A program made the translations under genes and the position numbers. From the NCBI GenBank assembly GCA_030043175.1, contig JASHYD010000973.1:1-5753 (forward strand): a stretch of 5,753 bases of DNA, given 5' to 3'. Below the pieces are notes generated by a model. That model did not search any database. It worked only from the letters and a program-made list of their open reading frames with translations, and was not told where the DNA came from. The stretch is from Xanthobacteraceae bacterium (GTDB taxonomy: Bacteria > Pseudomonadota > Alphaproteobacteria > Rhizobiales > Xanthobacteraceae). Below, piece by piece: positions 1-5,661 of this stretch (position 1 is the stretch's first letter; each line of letters starts with the position of its first letter).

Positions 1-718
1 AGATAGCGACGACTTTCGGTCCTGCCTGGATACCGAGCTGCGAGAAGTAGGTGCTCAAGTCCGCCGTCCGCTCACCGCCACCGAGTTCGATGATGGCCAC
101 GCACTCGCCCTGCCCGGCTCCGGCAGGGAACTTGTAGAGCGACGCGATCTGGAGAGGCGTAAAGGAGGTGGTATTGCCGCCGTCAGCGCGCCAACGCACG
201 TTACCGGGCGGCGGGCGTGTACGGAAATGCGGCTTGGCGGCCGGCCGATCGTCAAGGCCGAGAACGGCCTCGACCACGCCATCCAGTTCGGCCGGCAAGC
301 GCACGGCGCCCACCGGACCGCGATATGAACCGCCCTCATATTCGAATCGCTGCAGGTCGACCCCAAACGCGGAGTTGAACTGTGCCGCTGCACCCGACAG
401 CACGACGGTGCGCCTGCCAGCGTGCTCCTGCACAACGGCGAGCCCATGTGTCTCGGCGAATTTTCTGATCGCGGCAATGTCGGTGGTATCTGCGCCGAAC
501 TGGTCTTCGAATTGTTCGCGGCTCATGTGATCGCCGGCGCTCTCTCGTCGAGCGAGCTTTTGGACGCGCTCGGTGAGCACCGCGGCATTGCGCCGGCGCA
601 GCAGGACGCTGACCTCGAGCCTCTCGGCTGGATCGGCCTTGCCTACCGGCTTCGCCCCAGGCAATGGTTGGCGCTCGCTGCCTTTAAGTATATGCCGGGT
701 ATGTTGACGTCGGGCCAT
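1..718 (-). CDS. S53 (sedolisin/kumamolisin) family peptidase, N-terminal part, cut by the window edge
   Basis: Reading the minus strand from the ATG at 718 gives 239 residues with no stop up to the left edge, so the gene continues outside. Residues about 35-165 look like the pro-kumamolisin activation domain: HMSREQFEDQFG at 64-75 and FNSAFGVDL at 114-122 are typical of it. Residues 187-198 (TPLQIASLYKFP) and 207-215 (VAIIELGGG) match the start of the mature S53 catalytic domain. The family is subtilisin-like serine-carboxyl proteases with a Ser-Glu-Asp centre, made as proenzymes and usually active in acid. The catalytic residues lie beyond the edge and cannot be checked. A GGGAG ribosome binding site sits 8 bases before the ATG (727-731), and an in-frame TAG lies further upstream, which fixes this start. 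No Sec signal peptide is visible; the N-terminus is basic. Family call is firm; substrate is unknown. Confidence 0.9.
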   Translation of the reverse strand, partial: MARRQHTRHILKGSERQPLPGAKPVGKADPAERLEVSVLLRRRNAAVLTERVQKLARRESAGDHMSREQFEDQFGADTTDIAAIRKFAETHGLAVVQEHAGRRTVVLSGAAAQFNSAFGVDLQRFEYEGGSYRGPVGAVRLPAELDGVVEAVLGLDDRPAAKPHFRTRPPPGNVRWRADGGNTTSFTPLQIASLYKFPAGAGQGECVAIIELGGGERTADLSTYFSQLGIQAGPKVVAI

Positions 719-1344
719 GCTGGCTACTCCCGTTGATGGCGAACACCGGCGGGCACTCTAGTGGTCTCTCGTTCCCATCAGCGTGATTGATCTCACACCG
801 ACGATCCGATTCTATGTGGTCGTCCCGCTTCGATTTTTGCCGAGCGCAGCCGATGCCAGGCCGGACCGGAGCGTAGTTTACGCATCCGATAGCTTGCCTC
901 TCGCGCTTATCAGCGCGGCGCCTCAGCCGTGTTGGCTGAGAGATGCCACATCGCGCAAGCTCGACTGCTCGCGTTACTCTCGACGCACCTTGACGGCCGT
1001 TCAGGGATAGCACAACCGACGGCGCCCCGAAACGGTCGCGGCTGGCGGCATATTGCCATTTCATCAGCGTCCGGAATAACATTCCATAGGATATATGGCA
1101 GCGTGCGACTCGCTCGCGAGTCGTTCCTGACCGGATCCGGTCGCAGATGTTCAAGCAACTCATGCCACGCCTGCCGGCGAGTGCTTTTGACTCCGAGGCA
1201 GTGGGTTACCAGGCCATCGCCCAAACGGGACTGGCTACGTTGAGGTTTAGGACCGACGTTGCAAATGCTTCCTTAAGTTCGGACCTCGCGAAGGCGAAGC
1301 GCAGACAAGCGGGGACAGGAACGAAACGAGCCTCGCTCAAACGC
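719..1344. other. Intergenic stretch without a supportable gene
   Basis: About 630 bases lie between the protease start and the structured leader of the MetE-like gene. Several frames stay open for 75-160 codons on both strands. None resembles a known family, none has a convincing ribosome binding site, and they overlap one another, as expected in GC-rich DNA. Small hairpins are present: GCGC stems at 903-916, a perfect 7-bp stem at 922-940, and a 6-bp stem at 1106-1123. The stretch presumably holds the promoter of the minus-strand protease gene and perhaps that of the plus-strand operon, but I could not pick out convincing -35/-10 boxes. Confidence 0.5.
922..940. repeat. Perfect 7-bp inverted repeat (hairpin)
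   Basis: CTCAGCC at 922-928 pairs fully with GGCTGAG at 934-940 around the 5-base loop GTGTT. GGC at 917-919 can add pairs with GCC at 945-947 across a small internal loop. A second, weaker stem (GCGC/GCGC, 903-916) lies just before it. No T-run follows on either strand, so a terminator is unlikely. It could be an operator or part of a small RNA; nothing in the sequence decides this. Confidence 0.35.
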
Positions 1345-1492
1345 CGGTACGCAACTTTCCCGAGGGGTGATGCACCCGCGTCGCAAGATGTGCGTTGCGC
1401 CACTAGGCCCTTACGGGGTGCCCAGGGAGCGGCCCTTAGCAAGCCACTCCCGCTTTCCTCCCCGCACTTGAAGGCGGGGGTATCCAGCGGGG
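1345..1492 (+). mobile_element. Possible remnant right end of an IS200/IS605-type element (omega-RNA-like structure)
   Basis: This GC-rich non-coding stretch has several potential stems: CGCAAC 1350-1355 with GTTGCG 1394-1399, GGGTG 1365-1369 with CACCC 1373-1377, and CCCCGC 1460-1465 with GCGGGG 1474-1479. The octamer GGCCCTTA occurs at 1406-1413 and again at 1431-1438. The last part, pyrimidine-rich TTTCCTCCCCGC followed by a TTGAAGG loop and GCGGGG, resembles from memory the conserved hairpin at the right end of many proteobacterial tnpB-carrying elements, where the 3' part of the guide (omega) RNA lies. No TnpB zinc-finger or RuvC motifs are visible upstream, so at most an end is left. 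It could equally be an unrelated leader RNA. Confidence 0.3.
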
Positions 1493-1498
1493 TTTTTT
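1457..1498 (+). promoter_or_regulatory. Terminator/attenuator-like hairpin directly before the MetE-like start codon
   Basis: CCCCGC at 1460-1465 can pair with GCGGGG at 1474-1479 (loop of 8) or with a second GCGGGG at 1487-1492, which is followed at once by six T (1493-1498). The second pairing has the form of an intrinsic terminator, while the first would leave the T-run without a stem. The ATG at 1501 follows two bases later, so the structure would also cover the ribosome binding region (GGGG 1489-1492). Either transcription attenuation or control of translation is conceivable. The alternative is the chance position of a mobile-element end. Confidence 0.4.
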
Positions 1499-1500
1499 CG

Positions 1501-2715
1501 ATGAGGCGCAGTGAGCATCGGATCATCACGACGCACGTTGGCTCTCTCTCCCGCCCTCCAGATCTGCTCGCGCTGAACGCGGCGCGGACCGCCGAGGCCG
1601 TGGATGCAGCGGCTCACGGAAACGGCCTCGCCGCCGCCGTCACGGATGTGGTGAAGAAGCAGGGCGAGGTCGGCATTGATATCCCCAATGACGGCGAGTT
1701 CGGAAAGCCGATGAGCATGGCTTACGACTACGGCGCCTGGTGGAATTACGCTTTTGAGCGGTTGGCGGGTTTCGCTGCGCCCGACTCCTTCCCCGAGACC
1801 GAGCACAAAAAATCGACGGTCGCCGAGCTCTCACTCACGAGCTTCGCTTGCCGCCGCGATTGGGAAAAATTCAGCGAGTTCTATCAAGACCCGACAAGCG
1901 GGCTCATCGGCAGCGCGCCCGCACGCCGGCAGCGACGACCGGTCTGCATCGGCCCGATCAGCTACAAGGGCCACGCCCGGACGCAGGCCGATATTGCCAA
2001 CCTCAAGAGAGGGCTGGCGGCCGCCGGCATCGCCGAGGGCTTCATGACCGCAGTCGCACCGGCCAGCTTCGCACGTGGTGAGGACTTCCACTACAAAAAC
2101 GAGGAAGACTTCGTGGCCGCCACAGCCGAGGCGATGCGCGAAGAGTATAGGACGATCATCGATGCGGGTCTCGTTCTGCAGATCGACGATCCGAGCCTTC
2201 CGGATAACTGGGACATGATCAATCCCCAGCCACCGCTCGACGAATTCAAGAAATTCTCGCGCGTACGCATCGATGCGCTTAACTACGCACTTCGCGGCTT
2301 GCCCGAGGATCGTATTCGCTATCATATCTGCTGGGGCAGCTGGCACGGCCCGCACACCTCTGACATCGCGCTCTCTGACATCGTCGACCTGGTACTGGCT
2401 GTTCGCGCGCAAGGTTACTCAGTCGAAGCAGCCAATGTACGCCACGAGCACGAATGGCGCGTGTGGCGCGACGTGACACTTCCGGACGGCAAGATCCTTA
2501 TCCCGGGTGTGGTCAGTCACGCCACCAATGTGGTCGAACATCCCCGCTTGGTTGCGGATCGGATCAAGCGCTTTGCCGAGATTGTCGGCCGCGAGAACGT
2601 GATTGCCAGTACCGATTGCGGGCTCGGCGGGCGTATCCACCCGCAAATCGCATGGGCAAAGTTGGCAGCGCTCGCTGACGGTGCGAAGCTCGCGACAATC
2701 GAGCTGTGGCCGTGA
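1501..2715 (+). CDS. Cobalamin-independent methionine synthase-like (MetE C-terminal domain) methyltransferase
   Basis: The 404-residue product matches the stand-alone MetE catalytic-domain family, a TIM barrel of the UROD/MetE superfamily. It lacks the N-terminal half of full MetE (about 750 residues). It starts with ITTHVGSLSRP (9-19), typical of the family. Probable zinc ligands are His275 and Cys277 (YHICWGSWHGPH), Glu309 (VEAANVR) and Cys373 (TDCGLGG), matching His, Cys, Glu and Cys of MetE. QIDDP at 227-231 matches the QIDEP motif of the active site. Family members move a methyl or alkyl group to a zinc-bound thiol such as homocysteine; relatives include epoxyalkane:coenzyme M transferase, so the substrate is open. 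The frame is open upstream to 1147, but that part has no family similarity, so I take the ATG at 1501. The ribosome binding site is weak (GGGG, 8 bases before). The binding protein gene follows after 87 bp. Confidence 0.88.
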   Translation: MRRSEHRIITTHVGSLSRPPDLLALNAARTAEAVDAAAHGNGLAAAVTDVVKKQGEVGIDIPNDGEFGKPMSMAYDYGAWWNYAFERLAGFAAPDSFPETEHKKSTVAELSLTSFACRRDWEKFSEFYQDPTSGLIGSAPARRQRRPVCIGPISYKGHARTQADIANLKRGLAAAGIAEGFMTAVAPASFARGEDFHYKNEEDFVAATAEAMREEYRTIIDAGLVLQIDDPSLPDNWDMINPQPPLDEFKKFSRVRIDALNYALRGLPEDRIRYHICWGSWHGPHTSDIALSDIVDLVLAVRAQGYSVEAANVRHEHEWRVWRDVTLPDGKILIPGVVSHATNVVEHPRLVADRIKRFAEIVGRENVIASTDCGLGGRIHPQIAWAKLAALADGAKLATIELWP

Positions 2716-2802
2716 GGCGATATCGAACGTATTGATCTGGTGACAAAACTCTCGACGTTAACCGGGTAGTGGAAGCGTCTTCGCACACACGACGGAAAGA
2801 CG

Positions 2803-3762
2803 ATGAAGAACCGAATGACACACTCGGCCTGCGTTACCGCGCTAGCGCTTTTCGCGTGCCTCGATGCCGCACAAGCAAGTGCCGCCGATTTACTCAAATT
2901 GGCCGCCGGCCAACGCGAGATTTGGCATGGTGCGCCCGCCGCCCTCGGTCAACGAGCAGGTATCTTCAAGAAGCACAATCTCGAATTGGAACTGCTGTTT
3001 ACCAGCGGTGCCGGAGAGACAATCCAAGCCGTTGTTTCCGGCAGCGTGGACATCGGTGTGGGCGCCGGTGCTCTCGGTGTGATGGGCGCCTACGCGAGAG
3101 GCGCCACCATCCGTGTTATTGGCGCGGAGTCTACTGGCGACGATGCGTACTGGTTTGTGCCTGCGCAGTCTCCGGTCAGGTCAATGGCTGATATGAAAGG
3201 CCGCACGATCGGCTATTCGACCACGGGTTCGTCCACGCATGCATCTGTTCTTGGTCTCATTGACTTGTACAAGGTCGAGGCAAAGCCGACCGCGACAGGA
3301 GGATTTCCTGCAACATATACCCAGGTTATGAGCGGTCAGATCGACGCAGGATGGTCGGCCCCACCTTATGCGATGCAGGCTCTGCGCCGAGGCGAGATAC
3401 GCGTCATTGCGCGATCAATTGAACTTCCGCTGATCAAAGATCACACCATTCGCACGATCATCGCCAACAAGCCGAGCCTCGAGCGTAACCCAGATCTCTA
3501 TCGGCGATTCATGCAGGCTTACAAAGAGACCATCAACTGGATGTATTCAGACGACGAGGCGCTGACAATTTATGCCGAATTTGCGAACATAAGCATGGAA
3601 GATGCACGCCACATTCGTGACGAATTCGACCCGAAGGACATGATAATCCCTGATCGCGTTGTTGGTCTTGAGGACCTCGTGGCCGACGCCCTTAGGTTCA
3701 AATTCTTGTCTCGACCACTGACTGAGCTGCAATTGCGGGAACTCGTACAAATTCCAAAATGA
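2803..3762 (+). CDS. NitT/TauT-family (NMT1/THI5-like, SsuA-type) ABC transporter substrate-binding protein
   Basis: The 319-residue product is a periplasmic binding protein that would capture a small organic solute for an ABC importer. Residues 1-27 are a Sec signal peptide: basic start, hydrophobic core VTALALFACL, and likely cleavage at ASA|AD after Ala27. The mature part shows the family layout: GIFKKHNLELELLFTSGAGE (53-72) with the ligand-loop glycines, GSVDIGVGAGA (80-90), the domain crossover around MKGRTIGYSTTGSSTHASV (131-149), and SGQIDAGWSAPP (177-188). A GGAAAG ribosome binding site lies just before the ATG. Known ligands of the family include sulfonates, taurine, nitrate, pyrimidine precursors and phthalate-like acids; the sequence does not tell which. 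No permease or ATPase gene follows in the window. The pairing with a MetE-like enzyme suggests, by inference only, a sulfur or methylated substrate. Confidence 0.88.
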   Translation: MKNRMTHSACVTALALFACLDAAQASAADLLKLAAGQREIWHGAPAALGQRAGIFKKHNLELELLFTSGAGETIQAVVSGSVDIGVGAGALGVMGAYARGATIRVIGAESTGDDAYWFVPAQSPVRSMADMKGRTIGYSTTGSSTHASVLGLIDLYKVEAKPTATGGFPATYTQVMSGQIDAGWSAPPYAMQALRRGEIRVIARSIELPLIKDHTIRTIIANKPSLERNPDLYRRFMQAYKETINWMYSDDEALTIYAEFANISMEDARHIRDEFDPKDMIIPDRVVGLEDLVADALRFKFLSRPLTELQLRELVQIPK

Positions 3763-3902
3763 TGAATGCAGTTGTCCCTTCGCGCCCGCAAGGAAACGAC
3801 TCTGCTGTGTCGGGCAAAGGCCAACCGTGCGAGCAACCCATCCCACCGATGAGGGAGCACAGCTCGGCCCTGGCGACGGTCGATGTCCCGGCGTCCACAT
3901 GA
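3762..3902 (+). pseudogene. 46-codon frame coupled to the binding-protein stop; possibly the truncated start of a transporter gene
   Basis: The ATG at 3762 shares its A with the TGA stop of the binding-protein gene (ATGATG), the usual arrangement for translational coupling. The frame begins MNAVVPSRPQGNDS and ends at TGA 3900-3902 after 46 codons; I recognise no domain. In this transporter class a permease or ATPase gene normally stands here, so this may be the remains of one whose body was lost. The same frame is open again after the stop (to TGA 4023-4025), which would fit a nonsense mutation but also occurs by chance in GC-rich DNA. It could instead be a genuine short peptide. Confidence 0.3.
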
Positions 3903-3977
3903 CCGTATCGAGACGCCGGCCCGCGCGCTCCGACCTGGATCGGCGAATCGCTCGGATCGAGACGGCCATTAAACCAA

Positions 3978-4176
3978 GCCGCCGCCACGACGCTCGCCCA
4001 CGACCAGGCGCTGACTCGTGGATGAGAAAGCCGAAGGCGCAGCGTGACCGCCAAGGGCGCAGCGGTGGTGTTGGAAGCGGCGCCGATCCAGTATGTGGCC
4101 GCCGTCGTCAACGTAACCGATCCCGAGGTAGCGATCGGTGGCTGGTGCTGACGCTGAGCTTGGGTTCTCATAAGCG
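3978..4176 (+). pseudogene. Decayed coding fragment of unknown family
   Basis: In the frame of 3978 the translation reads AAATTLAHDQAL, then a TGA at 4023, then from GTG 4044 VTAKGAAVVLEAAPIQYVAA up to VTDPEVAI near 4136. A one-base shift continues as RWLVLTLSLGSH. The joined string EAAPIQYVA...AI-RWLVLTLS resembles, from memory, the end of a coiled-coil plus membrane-segment protein seen in alphaproteobacterial phage-like regions (EAAPIRYVA...AIRWLIALMVL). If so, the gene carries at least one stop and one frameshift. The match is short and unchecked, so this is tentative. It lies directly upstream of the small membrane protein gene. Confidence 0.25.
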
Positions 4177-4196
4177 ATATTCTGGAGGAGCTTCAC

Positions 4197-4412
4197 ATGC
4201 TCACAACTATCAGCTTCGTGATGCTAGCCTTGATCGCTTGGATTGCTCATAGCGGCAACAAGAGAGAGCGTCGATTTCATGACCTGGGGTCGGACGAGAA
4301 CATCCGCGAAGTCACTCTGCACATTCAGCAGGATTTGAAGTTGGTTGCGTTCCTGTTGGCCGGCATTTTGGTCATGCTTGGCATCCTGGGCGACATTCTC
4401 AGCCGACATTAA
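4197..4412 (+). CDS. Small two-helix membrane protein, function unknown
   Basis: A strong ribosome binding site GGAGGAG (4184-4190) lies 6 bases before the ATG, which makes this 71-residue frame convincing despite its size. Residues 3-18 (TTISFVMLALIAWIAH) and 48-67 (LKLVAFLLAGILVMLGILGD) are hydrophobic enough for two membrane helices. They are joined by a charged loop of about 29 residues (NKRERRFHDLGSDENIREV), and the short tail ends DILSRH. No catalytic or metal-binding motif is seen. The gene stands alone: decayed sequence lies upstream and the next gene downstream is on the other strand. I do not recognise the family; it looks like one of the many small inner-membrane proteins of rhizobia. 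Confidence 0.72.
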   Translation: MLTTISFVMLALIAWIAHSGNKRERRFHDLGSDENIREVTLHIQQDLKLVAFLLAGILVMLGILGDILSRH

Positions 4413-4443
4413 CCCGCCATAACTTTCCGGACGTAAAGGAGCT

Positions 4444-4539
4444 ATGCTGTCGGTCCAACTGTCACCCAATGCGTTTCACCGGCTTGATGCCAAAACCCGC
4501 GAAGGCAAATTTTTCTTCGGGCGAGTGCGCGTCGGTTGA
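4444..4539 (+). CDS. Possible 31-residue small protein
   Basis: AAAGGAG at 4436-4442 stands just before an ATG at 4444, though the spacing is short. The frame gives MLSVQLSPNAFHRLDAKTRE followed by GKFFFGRVRVG and then TGA. There is no signal peptide, membrane segment or known motif. Composition is plausible for a small basic protein, but frames of this length arise by chance. It begins 31 bases after the stop of the small membrane protein and could be translated from the same transcript. Confidence 0.22.
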   Translation: MLSVQLSPNAFHRLDAKTREGKFFFGRVRVG

Positions 4540-4689
4540 TGTTGACGTGATTTTTCGAGGCTATACGTCCTGTGAAGACTCTGCAGGAGCGCGCGCTGGC
4601 CAATATTTTTTGTGTGCAAGACAGGGTGGGTTCGTGATGTTTCGTGCTGCTGCGACCAAGACCACGCGGGTCGTGAGCCGACAAAGAGT

Positions 4690-4709
4690 CCGGCAGCCGG
4701 CCGATTTTT
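4690..4709 (+). terminator. Weak intrinsic-terminator-like hairpin, plus strand
   Basis: CCGG 4690-4693 and CCGG 4697-4700 form a short stem around CAG, followed after CCGA by five T (4705-4709). The stem is only 4 bp, so efficiency is doubtful. The position suits the end of the plus-strand transcript carrying the small membrane protein gene. Confidence 0.25.
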
Positions 4710-4732
4710 AAGAAACCGGCACGGACCAGCCG
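4705..4732 (-). terminator. Candidate intrinsic terminator of the repeat-protein gene, minus strand
   Basis: On the minus strand CGGC (4732-4729) pairs with GCCG (4720-4717) around an 8-base loop, followed by GTTTCTT. It lies about 20 bases after the stop of the repeat-protein gene. The stem is short, so the call is tentative; together with the adjacent plus-strand hairpin it could work in both directions. Confidence 0.3.
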
Positions 4733-4750
4733 ACTAAGCTGCTACTTCCC

Positions 4751-5374
4751 TCAACTGCTCATGCAAGACGCGAGGAATGACCAGCTTTTTCGGCCGCTCA
4801 GATCCTGATCCTTCGACTGCTTCTGACAGTTGGCCCATTTATCTATTTCCTTTTCCCACTTGGCCTTTGCACGATTCCACTGCTTGGTTGTCCATTGGGA
4901 AACATCGCCGATCTTGGACGAGACCGATGGCGGGGTCATGCAAGAGGCGAGGAATGACCAGCTCTCTCGGCCACTCAGGTTCTGATCCTTCGACTGCTTC
5001 TGACAGTCGGCCCATTTTTCTGTTTCCTTCTCCCACTTGGACTTCGCACGATTCCATCGCTGGGTTGTCCATTGGCTGACATCGTCGACCTTGGACGAGG
5101 CTGACGGGGGCGTCATGCAAGACGCGAGGAATGACCAGCTCTTTCGGCCAGTCAGGCCCTGATCCTTCGACTGCCTCTGACACTCGGCCCAGTCCTGTGT
5201 TTCCTTTTCCCACTCGGCCTTGGCGCGATTCCATTGCTGGGTTGTCCATTGGCTGACATCGTCGACCTTGGACGATATGGTCGAGGAGGGCGTCGTTGTC
5301 TGCGCGAGCGCGACTTGCGAAGTGGCTACTCCAAGAATTGCAGCGGCGGCGAGCGCGAATCGAACGAATGACAT
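4751..5374 (-). CDS. Exported protein of three 59-residue Trp/Cys-rich repeats (PsiF-repeat-like)
   Basis: The 207-residue product starts with a Sec signal peptide (MSFVRFALAAAAILGVATSQ, likely cleavage ALA|Q after residue 24) and should be periplasmic or secreted. The rest is three tandem repeats with a 59-residue period, beginning at Ser35, Ser94 and Ser153; the last is 55 residues. Each has a helix-like part with Trp at 43, 48, 55 and 62 (plus 59 and 118 in the next repeats), then a second part with Cys65, Gly76, Arg77, Trp80, Phe82 and Cys86. The Cys-x20-Cys spacing with internal G-x-x-x-x-x-F and Met after the second Cys resembles the PsiF repeat, a domain of unknown biochemical role; this is my inference. 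Each Cys pair could form a disulfide. A GGGAG ribosome binding site lies 8 bases before the ATG (5383-5387). No enzyme motif is seen, and function is unknown. The 58-residue gene lies 110 bp upstream on the same strand. Confidence 0.85.
   Translation of the reverse strand: MSFVRFALAAAAILGVATSQVALAQTTTPSSTISSKVDDVSQWTTQQWNRAKAEWEKETQDWAECQRQSKDQGLTGRKSWSFLASCMTPPSASSKVDDVSQWTTQRWNRAKSKWEKETEKWADCQKQSKDQNLSGRESWSFLASCMTPPSVSSKIGDVSQWTTKQWNRAKAKWEKEIDKWANCQKQSKDQDLSGRKSWSFLASCMSS
4754..5272 (-). repeat. Three tandem 177-bp coding repeats
   Basis: Units lie at 5272-5096, 5095-4919 and 4918-4754 (last one short). For example ATTGGCTGAC stands at 5071-5080 and again at 5248-5257, exactly 177 bases apart. 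The units are alike but not identical in DNA. Since 177 is a multiple of three, other frames also stay open over all units, which produces long false frames on both strands. Confidence 0.9.
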
Positions 5375-5484
5375 CTAGCGATCTCCCTGAAGCGCCGTTC
5401 CTGAGGTTGAGCAGAGACGCCCCGGATCTCGGTCTGGAAGGGGACGCTCCCATCCGGCGGCGTCTGGTCGGAGCCGAAAGGCAG

Positions 5485-5661
5485 CTAATGACCGGAGGCC
5501 GATATGCCAAGCTCCTCGGCCTCCGCCAGCGCGCTATAATGCTCCGACATTCGCGAATAGCGGTTTCGCATTTCCGATGAGGGTGCGCATAGCGCGGCAA
5601 TGGCGCGACACTCCTGTGCCAGGTCACGGCAACGTTCTGCTCGATACAATGGATTGAGCAT
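5485..5661 (-). CDS. 58-residue protein of a short Bradyrhizobium-type family, function unknown
   Basis: The product begins MLNPLYRAERCRDLAQECRA, continues with EMRNRYSRMSEHYSALAEAE and ends LGISASGH. I recognise the layout (YRAERCRDLAxECR...MRNRYxRMxEHYxxLAEAEE) as that of small proteins frequent in Bradyrhizobium and relatives; no function is known to me. It should be mostly helical and soluble, with cysteines at 11, 18 and 26 and no signal peptide or membrane helix. GGAGG (5666-5670) lies 4 bases before the ATG at 5661, so I prefer this start to the in-frame ATG at 5724, which has no such site and would add 21 residues unlike the family. The repeat-protein gene follows 110 bp downstream. 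Confidence 0.75.
   Translation of the reverse strand: MLNPLYRAERCRDLAQECRAIAALCAPSSEMRNRYSRMSEHYSALAEAEELGISASGH

Larger units (their letters stand above)
4413..4750. other. Intergenic region between converging genes
   Basis: Apart from the doubtful 31-codon frame and the terminator-like hairpins at 4690-4732, I see nothing definite here. An 80-codon plus-strand frame at 4469-4711 has no ribosome binding site and no recognisable content. The region separates the plus-strand small membrane protein gene from the minus-strand repeat protein gene, so transcription ends are expected here. Confidence 0.5.

Noticed and set aside
55..736. Plus- and minus-strand frames within the protease region
   Set aside because: They are shadows of the S53 peptidase gene, whose translation matches its family along its whole length.
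684..1163. 159-codon minus-strand frame upstream of the protease
   Set aside because: It overlaps the protease start in another frame, has no recognisable domain, and its composition is Arg/Cys-rich as in GC-rich shadow frames.
1147..1500. N-terminal extension of the MetE-like protein by 118 codons
   Set aside because: The extension has no family similarity, crosses the structured GC-rich stretch, and the family begins at the motif just after the ATG at 1501.
1831..2412. 193-codon minus-strand frame inside the MetE-like gene
   Set aside because: It is opposite a gene with all expected catalytic motifs and shows no family features itself.
3698..4252. 157-codon minus-strand frame and 141-codon plus-strand frame after the binding-protein gene
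   Set aside because: Neither has a ribosome binding site or known domain, and the plus-strand one runs into the start of the small membrane protein gene. Only its RWLVLTLSL stretch was kept, as part of a possible pseudogene.
4469..4711. 80-codon plus-strand frame
   Set aside because: It has no ribosome binding site and no recognisable content, and it runs into the terminator-like hairpin.
4777..5079. Plus-strand repetitive frame opposite the repeat protein
   Set aside because: It mirrors the repeats of the minus-strand gene and has no ribosome binding site or recognisable content.
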